Below, piece by piece: positions 44,145 through 53,062 of a stretch of 64,000 nt of DNA; position 1 is the stretch's first letter, and every line of letters begins with the position of its first letter. The stretch is from Flavobacterium dauae. GTDB lineage: Bacteria > Bacteroidota > Bacteroidia > Flavobacteriales > Flavobacteriaceae. The notes beneath the pieces were generated by a model, which did no database searches, had not been told where the DNA came from, and was given only the letters and a program-made list of their open reading frames with translations. The translations under genes were made by a program, and so were the position numbers. The stretch spans positions 1,364,001-1,428,000 of the forward strand of contig NZ_CP130821.1 in NCBI RefSeq assembly GCF_004151275.2, read 5' to 3'.

Positions 44145-44504
44145 TTAATCAACATAGAAATAAGAAATAACCTCAACTACTTTATTTTCTTTCATAATAA
44201 TTTGCCTTATACTGTAATGAGTGTCATTAGGTGATTTAGAATAACTTAATCTAAAAGAACCTCCTTCTAATTTTTCTACTGAAAAAGGTTTTCCAATGAT
44301 TGAAATTACTTCATCATATAGCATCTCTTTTTTAATTGAAAGGAAATGCTTATTAGAATATTTAGATGTATATAAAGTATCATCTGTATTTAAAACTATT
44401 CGATTAAAAATTCCAGAATAACCATCTAATCTTATTATTGGAACAAAAAATTTCACAGAAAATATTAGAGCAATTGAACAGATTAATACTATAATTTTCT
44501 TCAT
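44145..44504 (-). CDS. small exported or membrane-anchored protein, BamE/SmpA-like end
   Basis: A 119-residue protein with one N-terminal hydrophobic helix (signal or anchor, about 4-22). The C-terminal half has DEVISIIGKPFSVEKLEGGS, then strands with YSIRQIIM and VVEVISYFYVD. The pattern helix, IIGKP and two strands resembles the BamE/SmpA or PepSY-like fold, but this is weak. Stands alone between uvrA and the J-domain gene. Function unknown. Confidence 0.5.
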   Translation of the reverse strand: MKKIIVLICSIALIFSVKFFVPIIRLDGYSGIFNRIVLNTDDTLYTSKYSNKHFLSIKKEMLYDEVISIIGKPFSVEKLEGGSFRLSYSKSPNDTHYSIRQIIMKENKVVEVISYFYVD

Positions 44505-44561
44505 TTTGAAAAGATATATTCACAATAACGAGACAAAAAGAAATATATTGTTTCTAAAAAT

Positions 44562-47366
44562 CTACTTCAACTTTTCTTTCAAGTAAAAACCAGTAATTGA
44601 CTTTTTGTTTTTCACGATTTCCTCCGGTGTTCCGGTCGCGACAACATTTCCGCCGTTTTTACCGCCATCGGGACCAATATCAATAACATAATCGGCGCAT
44701 TTTATCATATCTAAATTATGTTCAATCACAATAATAGAATGTCCTTTTTCAATCAATGCCTGAAACGATTGTAATAACTTTTGAATATCGTGAAAATGCA
44801 AACCGGTTGTAGGTTCATCAAAAATAAACAAGGCACGTTCTTTAACCGCTCCTTTTCCTAAGAAAGTAGCCAGTTTTACACGTTGTGCTTCACCACCAGA
44901 TAGAGTAGAAGACGATTGCCCCAAAGCAACGTATCCCAAACCAACATCTTGCAGCGGCTGAATTTTCTGTGCAATTTTATCTTGTTTGTGCTTTGTGAAA
45001 AATTCCATTGCTTCATCAACTGTTAAAGTCAACACATCAAAAATATTTTTGCCTTCAAAATTAACTTCTAAAATTTCCTTTTTAAAGCGTTTTCCTTTAC
45101 AGGTTTCACATTCCAAATGTACATCTGCCATAAACTGCATTTCAATGGTAACCACACCATCGCCTTTACAAACTTCGCAACGACCACCTTCTACATTAAA
45201 AGAAAAATGCTTTGGCTGATAATTTCGCATTTTAGAAAGCTGCTGTTTTGCAAACAAATCACGAATATCGTCGTACGCTTTTATGTAAGATATAGGGTTA
45301 GATCTTGAGCTTTTTCCTATCGGGTTTTGATCAACGTATTCAATGTGTTTTATATGCGAGAAAGATCCGGTAATTTCATTAAACTGACCCGGTTTTTCGC
45401 TGGCTCCTGTTAAATGTTTTTCTAATGCAGGATACAGAATTTTTTTAACCAAAGTTGATTTTCCGCTGCCCGAAACTCCGCTAACCATTGTTAAGCAATC
45501 TAACGGAAAAACAACATCAATATTTTTAAGGTTGTTTTCGCGTGCACCTTTTACTTCGATATAATTTTTTACAGGTCTACGCTTTTTTGGAACTTCAATC
45601 TCTAAATCGCCGTTTAAATATTTGGCTGTTAAGGTATCGGCTTTTAAAATTTCGTTAAAAGTTCCTTGTGCCATTAATTTTCCACCTAAAACTCCGGCTT
45701 CCGGACCAATATCAATAATTTCATCGGCAGCTTTCATAACGTCTTCGTCGTGTTCTACAATAATCACGGTGTTTCCTAAATCGCGAAGATTTTTCAATAC
45801 CTCGATCAATTTTTCAGAATCGCGTGAATGCAGTCCAATACTGGGTTCATCTAAAATATACATAGATCCAACCAAACTACTACCTAATGATGTTGCCAGA
45901 TTAATACGTTGCGATTCGCCACCCGAAAGTGTAGAAGATCTGCGGTTTATGGTTAAATAATCTAAACCAACATCGCTTAAAAACTGCAAACGGTTGTTAA
46001 TTTCTAACAATAATCGTTTAGCAACTGTGGTTTCAAATTCGTTTAACTGAATGGTTTTAAAGAAATCGCGCAATTCGTTAATAGGTAAATCGACTAAATC
46101 TGAAATGGTTTTATCGGCGACTTTTACATAATTTGCTTCAGGTCGCAAACGCTTACCATTACAAACATTACATTTAGTTTTACCACGATAGCGTGACAAT
46201 AAAACACGATTTTGTATTTTGTAATTATTCGCTTCAAGATCTTTAAAAAAGTAGTTAAGTCCTGTGAAATAACTGTTTCCTTCCCAAATTAATTGTTTTT
46301 GCTCGTTTGTTAATTCGTAAAATGGTTTGTGAATAGGGAAATCGAACTTATGCGAATTATTTACCAACTGATCGCGGTACCACGACATACTTTCGCCACG
46401 CCAAGGATAAACCGCGTTTTCGTAAACCGATAAAGCCGTGTTTGGAATAACCAAATCTTCGTCGATACCAATGGTTGTTCCAAAGCCATCGCATTTTGGG
46501 CAGGCTCCGTACGGATTGTTAAAACTGAATAAGTGAATATTAGGCTCTAAAAAGGTAATTCCGTCTAATTCAAATTTATTGTTAAATTCTAACTGGTTAC
46601 CCGTTCCTAATTCATATAAATACAAAACGCCTTTTCCTTCGAAAAAAGCTGTATCAACAGCATCGGACAATCGATTGTAAAAATCTTCTTCGTGACGAAC
46701 AACCAAACGATCAATAATCAGCTGAATGTCTTGTGCTTTTATTTTTTTCGATGCAAATTTTTCAACAAATTCATCAATTCTTTTGGTTTCGTTCTTATAA
46801 AATAATCGGGCAAAACCTTGTTGTAACGCAATTTTTAACTGATCGATGATCGATCGTTCCTTAATTTCGTAAACAGGTGCCAGCAATAACCATTTCGATT
46901 CTTCATCGAAGGTTTTTACGGTATCAATAACATCGGTTACGGTATGTTTTTTTACTTCGTTACCTGAAATGGGCGAAAAAGTTTTGCCAATGCGGGCATA
47001 CAATAATTTTAAGTAATCGTAAATTTCTGTAGAGGTACCAACGGTTGAGCGTGCATTAGTTGTGTTAACTTTTTGCTCTATAGCAACAGCCGGCGCAATA
47101 CCTTTAATATATTCGACTTTTGGCTTGTTAATTCTGCCTAAAAACTGACGTGCGTACGATGATAAACTTTCAACATAACGGCGTTGTCCTTCGGCATACA
47201 AGGTGTCAAAAGCCAAGCTTGATTTACCGGAACCCGATAAACCTGTTATAACAACCATTTTATTGCGGGGAATTACCACATCTACATTTTTTAGATTGTG
47301 AAGATGTGCACCTTTTATAATGATATTTTGTTTTGGATCGATTTTAGAAAAATCTATTTTTTTCAT
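44562..47366 (-). CDS. uvrA: UvrA excinuclease ABC subunit A
   Basis: The 934-residue damage-recognition ATPase of nucleotide excision repair. It has two ABC modules, with Walker A GLSGSGKSSL at about 42-51 and GVSGSGKSTL at about 628-637. The ABC signatures LSGGESQRINLA and LSGGEAQRVKLA are both present, as are zinc-finger pairs CPKCDG and CEVCKG..CETCKG. It loads UvrB at bulky lesions. Full length. A TAATTTTG -7 box lies on the minus strand at 47383-47390. Distinct from the second UvrA-like proteins (UvrA2) by its full UvrB-binding region. Confidence 0.97.
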   Translation of the reverse strand: MKKIDFSKIDPKQNIIIKGAHLHNLKNVDVVIPRNKMVVITGLSGSGKSSLAFDTLYAEGQRRYVESLSSYARQFLGRINKPKVEYIKGIAPAVAIEQKVNTTNARSTVGTSTEIYDYLKLLYARIGKTFSPISGNEVKKHTVTDVIDTVKTFDEESKWLLLAPVYEIKERSIIDQLKIALQQGFARLFYKNETKRIDEFVEKFASKKIKAQDIQLIIDRLVVRHEEDFYNRLSDAVDTAFFEGKGVLYLYELGTGNQLEFNNKFELDGITFLEPNIHLFSFNNPYGACPKCDGFGTTIGIDEDLVIPNTALSVYENAVYPWRGESMSWYRDQLVNNSHKFDFPIHKPFYELTNEQKQLIWEGNSYFTGLNYFFKDLEANNYKIQNRVLLSRYRGKTKCNVCNGKRLRPEANYVKVADKTISDLVDLPINELRDFFKTIQLNEFETTVAKRLLLEINNRLQFLSDVGLDYLTINRRSSTLSGGESQRINLATSLGSSLVGSMYILDEPSIGLHSRDSEKLIEVLKNLRDLGNTVIIVEHDEDVMKAADEIIDIGPEAGVLGGKLMAQGTFNEILKADTLTAKYLNGDLEIEVPKKRRPVKNYIEVKGARENNLKNIDVVFPLDCLTMVSGVSGSGKSTLVKKILYPALEKHLTGASEKPGQFNEITGSFSHIKHIEYVDQNPIGKSSRSNPISYIKAYDDIRDLFAKQQLSKMRNYQPKHFSFNVEGGRCEVCKGDGVVTIEMQFMADVHLECETCKGKRFKKEILEVNFEGKNIFDVLTLTVDEAMEFFTKHKQDKIAQKIQPLQDVGLGYVALGQSSSTLSGGEAQRVKLATFLGKGAVKERALFIFDEPTTGLHFHDIQKLLQSFQALIEKGHSIIVIEHNLDMIKCADYVIDIGPDGGKNGGNVVATGTPEEIVKNKKSITGFYLKEKLK

Positions 47367-47491
47367 TTTTGTAAAATAACTACAAAATTACAAATTTTTA
47401 CACGAAGTACTTTGATGACTCGGCGACAATTAATTTAAAAAAAGTCAATATTTTTTTTATATATTTAGAAATAAATTTAAAATAACATCTT

Positions 47492-48445
47492 ATGAAAACA
47501 ACATTTATTACACTTATTATGTTTGTAGTTGGGATAACTGCCCAATCGCAAACCACAACCATACCTGATGCAAATTTTGAACAAGTTTTAATTAATCTTG
47601 GCATAGATTCAGACGGAACAATAAACGGACAAATACTAACTACCGATGCTTTGCAGGTTACTAATTTGGATATCACGTCATCATCGCCAAATTCTTTTAT
47701 ACAAGATGTTACAGGAATTGAGGCTTTTGTAAATATTGATACGTTAAAAATTCATTTTACAGAAATCAGCAGTTTAAACCTTAGTACTTTAAGCCAGCTT
47801 AAATATTTAGATGTTAATGACAATCTGCTTACTTCGCTTGATGTTTCTAATAATATTTTGCTGGAATATTTAAGAATGGACAGTGTGGGCGATGTTTACC
47901 CAATTAACAATATATCGGAAATAGATTTAAGCAACAACCCCAATATTAATCATTTGGAGGCAAGCGGAACAGACCTGGTTAATTTAAAAAACGGCAATAA
48001 TAATGAAAATATGAAAATTTGGGTAGGTTGTCCTCATTGTTGGGAAGACCCTGTAACTTACATCTGGAACTCCGTTTGTATCATTGTTGACGATGCTGTT
48101 ACAGCTCAAAATATGGGATACCCTTATTCAAATTGGCTGATTTGGGATAATAATATAAATTTATCTTTCATTGATCATTATTCTCAGTGTACCGCTTCTA
48201 CAGCGTCTTTTAGTCAAATAGCTGTTAAAATGTATCCTAATCCGGCAAAAGATATGGTGTATTTTGATTTAAATGAACTTGTTCAAATTTATAAGGCAGA
48301 ATTAATTGATATGAAAGGCAAAACAGTCCGCACAGATAAAAATGTTACCGGAAATTTTTCGATACAAGGATTGTCAAAAGGAACTTATGTAGTACGATTA
48401 TTTACCAATAAAGGAGTATCTTCATCAAAATTGATAATTGAATAA
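47492..48445 (+). CDS. T9SS cargo protein with leucine-rich-repeat-like region
   Basis: A 317-residue exported protein. Signal peptide about 1-19 ends in SQT. A repeat region (about 70-155) has short LxxLxLS/N segments like LRRs of the flavobacterial T9SS type. The C-terminal domain (about 245-317, VKMYPNPAKDMVYFDL.. to VVRLFTNKGVSSSKLIIE) is the type A sorting signal that directs proteins through the type IX system to the cell surface. Divergent from uvrA. Ligand unknown. Confidence 0.85.
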   Translation: MKTTFITLIMFVVGITAQSQTTTIPDANFEQVLINLGIDSDGTINGQILTTDALQVTNLDITSSSPNSFIQDVTGIEAFVNIDTLKIHFTEISSLNLSTLSQLKYLDVNDNLLTSLDVSNNILLEYLRMDSVGDVYPINNISEIDLSNNPNINHLEASGTDLVNLKNGNNNENMKIWVGCPHCWEDPVTYIWNSVCIIVDDAVTAQNMGYPYSNWLIWDNNINLSFIDHYSQCTASTASFSQIAVKMYPNPAKDMVYFDLNELVQIYKAELIDMKGKTVRTDKNVTGNFSIQGLSKGTYVVRLFTNKGVSSSKLIIE

Positions 48446-48461
48446 AGCGATATGAAATTAA

Positions 48462-48502
48462 GCAAAATGAGTTCGATATTATATCGGGCTCATTTTGTTT
48501 TT
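48462..48502 (+). terminator. terminator of the T9SS cargo gene
   Basis: GCAAAATGAG and CTCATTTTG enclose a further inner stem CGATAT/ATATCG, followed by T-rich sequence. Confidence 0.75.
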
Positions 48503-48684
48503 ATTCTTTCGTTATAAACGAAGATGCTACGTAGTTGTTATGCAATAATTTAAAAAAAAAAGGACTATTTTTTTTTAAGTTTTTTTTAAGAAACGATTTT
48601 TTTTATATATTTGTTTAAATAAACTCTAAAACAAAAGCCTATAACACATCTGTACTTATAATAAAAACCTAAATATAAGTGAAG

Positions 48685-49269
48685 ATGGCAAAAGAAATTT
48701 TGTCAGATGCGGTATTATTAAACGAATACGCTTCTGGAAACGAATGGGCTTTGGCGCAGTTAATTGAGCGTCATAAATCAAAATTGTATAGTTTTATTTT
48801 TTCTAAAGTAAAAGACAGAGATTTATCGGATGATATCTTTCAGGATACTTTTATTAAGGTAATTAATACCATTAGAAAACAAAATTATAACGAGGAAGGA
48901 AAATTCTTGCCTTGGGTAATGCGTATTGCCCATAATTTGATTATCGATCACTTTAGAAAACAGTCGAAAGTTAAAATGCAACGCGAAAAAGAAGAATTTC
49001 CGTTTTTTAATAAAATTGTTGATAGTGAAATGAATATTGAAACCCGCATTATAACCGGACAAATTGAAGATGATTTGCAATCATTGGTTTTAAAATTACC
49101 CGAAGACCAACAGGAAATCATTAAATTGCGTTTATATGACGATTTAACTTTTAAAGAAATTGCAGAATTAAACGGCATCAGTATCAACACAGCTTTGGGT
49201 AGAATGCGTTATGCCATAATTAATTTGCGTAAAATAATTAATCAAAATCAAATTATTTTAAACGATTAA
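48685..49269 (+). CDS. ECF RNA polymerase sigma factor
   Basis: A 194-residue sigma-70 factor from the ATG at 48685 (a GTG at 48679 is possible). Region 2 (about 24-92) has DIFQDTFIKVINTI and GKFLPWVMRIAHN. Region 4 (about 130-190) has LPEDQQEIIKLRLYDDLTFKEIAE and the recognition helix ISINTALGRMRYAI. A TATATTTG -7 box (48606-48613) gives a leader of about 65 bases. A 47-residue gene follows, but no anti-sigma factor. It is a common Flavobacteriia sigma whose regulon is unknown. Confidence 0.9.
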   Translation: MAKEILSDAVLLNEYASGNEWALAQLIERHKSKLYSFIFSKVKDRDLSDDIFQDTFIKVINTIRKQNYNEEGKFLPWVMRIAHNLIIDHFRKQSKVKMQREKEEFPFFNKIVDSEMNIETRIITGQIEDDLQSLVLKLPEDQQEIIKLRLYDDLTFKEIAELNGISINTALGRMRYAIINLRKIINQNQIILND

Positions 49270-49321
49270 ACAATATTAAGAAAGGTTGTTGCGTTATATC
49301 ATAAAAAATAAATTTTATTAT

Positions 49322-49465
49322 ATGATAAAAAATTACAAAAGCAACAGTAAGCAACAAAACAACCTATTGCCTAAAAAGAGTACCATTGATTTTATTTTAA
49401 ACTATTCAAAAAGTACCAAAGTGGTAAAAAAAGACTCTTTTAATTTCATAACTTTTCAAAATTAA
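49322..49465 (+). CDS. 47-residue protein after the sigma gene
   Basis: A short frame that begins MIKNYKSNSKQQNNLLPKKS and ends FNFITFQN, basic in the first half. It is located 52 bases after the sigma stop and directly before a terminator that it shares with nth. No membrane helix or family is recognised. Its position within the sigma transcript suggests it is real, perhaps a regulator of sigma activity, but this is inference. Confidence 0.5.
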   Translation: MIKNYKSNSKQQNNLLPKKSTIDFILNYSKSTKVVKKDSFNFITFQN

Positions 49466-49497
49466 AAAAGGAACTTTAACAAAGTTCCTTTTTTTAT
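49465..49497. terminator. bidirectional terminator between the sigma unit and nth
   Basis: AAAAAAGGAACTTT and AAAGTTCCTTTTTT form a perfect 14-bp stem with an AAC loop. A and T tracts on both sides serve both convergent transcripts. Confidence 0.85.
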
Positions 49498-50153
49498 TGC
49501 TTATTGGTTTTCAACAATTCATTGATAAGAGATTTCTTGCCAATGGTTCGGGTAATGATGTCTTTATCAAGCTTCCAACCACGGGCAGGCGAATATTCAC
49601 GACCGTACCAAATCATTTGTAAATGTAATTTGTTCCATTTATCTATGGGAAAAATACTTTTAGCGTCATTTTCGGTTTCCACCACATTTTTACCAGAACT
49701 TAGATTCCAGCGGTACATCAATCTGTGAATGTGTGTATCTACAGGAAAAGCAGGAACGTTGAAGGCTTGTGACATTACTACCGAGGCCGTTTTGTGCCCA
49801 ACGGCAGGTAACAATTCCAAAGCATTCATATCCGCAGGAACTTCTCCATCATATTGATCGATCAAAATTTTACTTAAACCATAAATTCCTTTCGATTTCA
49901 TGGGCGACAAGCCACACGGACGGATAATATCGGCTATTTCTTCCACAGTAAGCTTAACCATATCGTACGGATTATCGGCAATAGCAAATAGTTTTGGCGT
50001 TATCTGATTCACGCGAACATCGGTACATTGTGCAGATAACAACACAGCAATTAATAAAGTGTAAGGATCTTTATGATCTAACGGGATAGGAACTTCAGGG
50101 TAAAGATCTTCCAAAGTGTCAATTACAAACTGAACTTTTTCTTTTTTCGTCAT
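49494..50153 (-). CDS. nth: endonuclease III-type DNA glycosylase without Fe-S cysteines
   Basis: A 219-residue base-excision repair enzyme that removes oxidised pyrimidines. The helix-hairpin-helix LLPAVGHKTASVVM (about 109-122) has the catalytic Lys, and Asp in FPVDTHIHRL (about 133-141) completes the pair. The usual C-terminal 4Fe-4S loop (Cys-x6-Cys-x2-Cys-x5-Cys) is absent. The region reads GREYSPARGWKLDKDI with no cysteine. The catalytic core is intact. Divergent from bcp, with a -7 box TATTTTTG on the minus strand (50178-50185). Confidence 0.9.
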   Translation of the reverse strand: MTKKEKVQFVIDTLEDLYPEVPIPLDHKDPYTLLIAVLLSAQCTDVRVNQITPKLFAIADNPYDMVKLTVEEIADIIRPCGLSPMKSKGIYGLSKILIDQYDGEVPADMNALELLPAVGHKTASVVMSQAFNVPAFPVDTHIHRLMYRWNLSSGKNVVETENDAKSIFPIDKWNKLHLQMIWYGREYSPARGWKLDKDIITRTIGKKSLINELLKTNKQ

Positions 50154-50192
50154 TTTAATAAATGATTTGTACTTTTACAAAAATACTAAATT

Positions 50193-50651
50193 ATGACCAC
50201 ATTAAAAACAGGCGATAAAGCTCCGGGTTTTTCAGGAATTGATCAAAATGGGAATACTGTAAATTTATCAGACTTTAAAGGTAAAAAAGTAGTGTTGTTT
50301 TTTTATCCAAAAGCTTCAACTCCTGGTTGTACTGCCGAAGCTTGTGATTTACAAAACAATATCGATCGGTTTATAAAAGCTAATTATCAGGTAATTGGCG
50401 TTAGTGCCGATTCTCAAAAAAGACAATTGAATTTTGCTAAGAAAAATAATTTGGAATACCCGTTAATTGCCGATGAAGAAAAAGTGATTATCAAGGATTA
50501 TGGTGTTTGGGGACCAAAGAAATTTATGGGTCGCGAATACGACGGAATCCATAGAACAACCTTTGTTATTAATGAAGAAGGAGTTATTGCAGATATCATT
50601 ACCAAAGTAAAAACAAAAGAACATAGCAACCAGATTTTAGATTTAAAATAG
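50193..50651 (+). CDS. bcp: thioredoxin-dependent peroxiredoxin (Bcp/PrxQ)
   Basis: A 152-residue atypical 2-Cys or 1-Cys peroxiredoxin that reduces hydrogen peroxide and alkyl peroxides. FYPKASTPGCTAEACDLQNN (about 36-55) has the peroxidatic Cys45, and Cys50 is the likely resolving Cys, five residues away as in PrxQ alpha. RTTFVINEEG marks the C-terminal part. Divergent from nth; the pair suggests a shared oxidative-damage context. Confidence 0.93.
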   Translation: MTTLKTGDKAPGFSGIDQNGNTVNLSDFKGKKVVLFFYPKASTPGCTAEACDLQNNIDRFIKANYQVIGVSADSQKRQLNFAKKNNLEYPLIADEEKVIIKDYGVWGPKKFMGREYDGIHRTTFVINEEGVIADIITKVKTKEHSNQILDLK

Positions 50652-50747
50652 TACTTTTAGTGAATTACAGCGTTATTAGCTTTTATTTAATTTTTGGAAC
50701 TGGTTCAATGCTTTTTTACAATAATTTTTAAGATACTAAACAAAAAG

Positions 50748-50782
50748 AAAAATCCTGCAATTATTAAAATTGCAGGATTTTT
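50748..50782 (-). terminator. terminator of tRNA-Ser copy 2
   Basis: AAATCCTGCAA and TTGCAGGATTT form a perfect stem with A/T tracts on both sides. It is a relative of the terminator of copy 1. Confidence 0.8.
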
Positions 50783-50817
50783 AAGCTTTTGAAATATTTT
50801 AAAAGAATTTTTATCAG

Positions 50818-50902
50818 CGGAGAAAGAGGGATTCGAACCCCCGGACCTGTTACAGTCAACAGTTTTCAAGACTGCCGCATTCGACCACTCTGCCATTTCT
50901 CC
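50818..50902 (-). tRNA. tRNA-Ser (anticodon UGA), copy 2
   Basis: The 85-base body is the exact reverse complement of the tRNA at 7111-7195, with the same UGA anticodon, long variable arm and G discriminator. Upstream sequence is also shared for about 50 bases, including the promoter. Confidence 0.96.
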
Positions 50903-50942
50903 TGGGTCTTAACTAACATTGTTTCCTTTGTTAATTGTGGTG

Positions 50943-50972
50943 CAAATATAGATTGAAATTCTTATTCTGCAA
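50943..50972 (-). promoter_or_regulatory. promoter of tRNA-Ser copy 2
   Basis: On the minus strand TTG (50972-50970), 19 bases, then TATATTTG (50950-50943), identical in type and spacing to that of copy 1. Confidence 0.75.
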
Positions 50973-51040
50973 GGGTTTTTTTGATATTTTTTTACGTTTT
51001 TTTATAACTGTTTAACTATCAGTTATAAAAAAAAGAAAAT

Positions 51041-51421
51041 TTATTTTTTGGTAAAATAAACGTCTTTTATCAATACTTTGCCGCTGTAATTAATCATTTC
51101 AACAGTAATTGCTTCTTTTTTAGTATTTTGACCTTCTACAACATATAATTTACCTCCTTTTTCAACAATATTGCTTTTAGAAAAATCTACCTCGCCATAA
51201 GTAAGACAATTTTTCACGTCGTTCATTGTAATTAAGGCATTGTCAAAACTAATTTGGGCTTTTTCGGATACATTTAAGGGTTTTGAACGCAAATCTTTTA
51301 AAACACGACAATTAGGCAAATAACAAAATTGGGTGTCTTTTGCATCTAGAAAATAAAATACAATAAATCCACCAATTAACAAACCTAATAAATAGTAGGC
51401 TAAACGTTGAGAAAATTTCAT
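51041..51421 (-). CDS. DUF4258-like small exported or anchored protein
   Basis: A 126-residue protein with an N-terminal hydrophobic helix (about 8-26), then a beta-rich domain. CYLPNCR (about 33-39) has two cysteines, FDNALITMNDVKNCL (about 59-73) adds a third, and KLYVVEGQ follows. It matches flavobacterial DUF4258 proteins. It is downstream of ald on the same strand (36 bases). Function unknown. Confidence 0.55.
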   Translation of the reverse strand: MKFSQRLAYYLLGLLIGGFIVFYFLDAKDTQFCYLPNCRVLKDLRSKPLNVSEKAQISFDNALITMNDVKNCLTYGEVDFSKSNIVEKGGKLYVVEGQNTKKEAITVEMINYSGKVLIKDVYFTKK

Positions 51422-51457
51422 AAAGAATACTTTTGGTGCAAAAGTACAATTAATTAG

Positions 51458-52660
51458 TTACATTAATATCAAATTAATATCTTTAAAATTTAGGTCAAAC
51501 CATTTGCCAATGGCTTCGTTTACTAAAATTCCCTTATATATGTAAATGCCTGACCGTATTGTATTATCGTAACTTATGGCATCGTCTATAGAACCGTTTT
51601 CACTTAAATCTAAAAGATAAGGTGAAATAATATTGCTAATTGCTAAAGACGCTGTTTTTGAATATTTGGCTGCTATATTTGGCACACCGTAATGAATAAC
51701 GCCGTATTTGGTAATTGTAGGACGTTCGTGGGTAGTTACTTCTGATGTTTCAAAACATCCGCCATTATCAATACATACATCGATTATAACTGAACCGGGT
51801 TTCATTCGCTGAACCATTTCTTCGGAAACCAGAATAGGCGAGCGGTTACAGCCTTTTACAGCACCAATGGCAACATCGCACCGCATGAGCGATTTAATAA
51901 GAACACGTTCTTGAATGGTTGATGTAAAGACTTGTGAAGGCAATATTTTTTGTAGTCTTTTTAATTTATGAATGTTATTGTCAAAAACTTTTACGTTTAC
52001 ACCCAGTGCCAAAGCTGTTCTTATAGCCGATTCGGCAACTAATCCGGCTCCTAATATCACTACTTCTGTTGGCGGAACGCCTGTAACGTTTCCAAAAAGT
52101 AATCCTTTGCCACCGTTCATACTGCACATATATTCGCTTGCAATTTGGATAGAAGCAATACCTGCTATTTGACTTATAGCATCTAAAAAGGGATAAGCTC
52201 CGTAGCGGTCTTTTATAAATTCATAACACAAAGCGGTTATTTTCTTTTTTTGTAATGCTTCAAAATAGTCTTTTTGCTGGGTTTTAAGTTGTAATGCCGA
52301 AAACAAATATGTTTTGGGTTTCATCAACTTTATTTCGGCAATAGTAGGTGGTTCTACTTTTAAAACAATGGGGCAACCAAAAACTTTTTCTTTATCGTGT
52401 GTAATGGTTGCACCCGCCTCGCTATACTTTTTGTCATCGTAACTTGCCTCTTTGCCTGCACCAGCTTCTATTAAAATTTTATGACCGGCTTTTACAAGCA
52501 TACTGACTGATTCTGGTGTTAAACAGATTCTTTTTTCAATTTTAAAATCTTCTTTGGGGATGCCTATAAAGAGCTGTCCGCGTTTTTTGCGAATTTCTAA
52601 TTTTTCCTCTTGCGGCATTAATTGCGATTTTGAGAAAGGGCTCGTTATATCCATAATCAT
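51458..52660 (-). CDS. ald: alanine dehydrogenase
   Basis: A 400-residue NAD-dependent enzyme that interconverts alanine with pyruvate and ammonia. The N-terminal domain has IGIPKE and the catalytic Lys in EKRICLTPESV (about 43-53). The NAD-binding Rossmann segment VVILGAGLVAESAIRTA (about 202-218) and MKPGSVIIDVCIDNGGCFET follow. About 25 extra residues precede the usual start and might be untranslated; an internal start near MPQEEKLEIRKKRG is possible. Overlaps tsaE by four bases. Confidence 0.88.
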   Translation of the reverse strand: MIMDITSPFSKSQLMPQEEKLEIRKKRGQLFIGIPKEDFKIEKRICLTPESVSMLVKAGHKILIEAGAGKEASYDDKKYSEAGATITHDKEKVFGCPIVLKVEPPTIAEIKLMKPKTYLFSALQLKTQQKDYFEALQKKKITALCYEFIKDRYGAYPFLDAISQIAGIASIQIASEYMCSMNGGKGLLFGNVTGVPPTEVVILGAGLVAESAIRTALALGVNVKVFDNNIHKLKRLQKILPSQVFTSTIQERVLIKSLMRCDVAIGAVKGCNRSPILVSEEMVQRMKPGSVIIDVCIDNGGCFETSEVTTHERPTITKYGVIHYGVPNIAAKYSKTASLAISNIISPYLLDLSENGSIDDAISYDNTIRSGIYIYKGILVNEAIGKWFDLNFKDINLILM

Positions 52661-53061
52661 TCAAAATTTAATTCTCGTGTATCCTCATCTATTATTTCAA
52701 TGGTTATTTGATGGGTGTTTTCAGGTAAAATATTTGAAGCTACCTTTGGCCATTCAACAAAACACCAGGCATTTTCATAAAAATATTCATCTAATCCCAT
52801 ATCATAGGCTTCTTCTTCATTTTGTAACCGATACAAATCAAAATGATAAATTTTACCTTGCTTGCCTAGATATTCGTTAACAATTGAAAATGTAGGACTG
52901 TTAGCTATGTTTTTAACCCCCAGATTTTTTGCTAACGCTTTTATTAACGTGGTTTTACCTGCCCCCATTGGTGCATTAAAAAGCCAGGTTTTGAACGTGC
53001 TGTTGTCGATCAATTGTTGTGCGACATAATCCAAATCGTCAATCGAATATTTTATTTTCAT
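52657..53061 (-). CDS. tsaE: tRNA threonylcarbamoyladenosine biosynthesis ATPase TsaE
   Basis: A 134-residue P-loop ATPase of the t6A machinery (TsaB-TsaD-TsaE). It has the Walker A segment APMGAGKTTLIKAL (about 29-42), NSPTFSIVNEY (about 55-65) and the YHFDLYRL motif (about 73-80). It helps modify A37 of ANN-decoding tRNAs. Located between porX and ald in an overlapping operon (one-base gap and ATGA overlap). Confidence 0.93.
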   Translation of the reverse strand: MKIKYSIDDLDYVAQQLIDNSTFKTWLFNAPMGAGKTTLIKALAKNLGVKNIANSPTFSIVNEYLGKQGKIYHFDLYRLQNEEEAYDMGLDEYFYENAWCFVEWPKVASNILPENTHQITIEIIDEDTRELNFE

Positions 53062-53062
53062 T

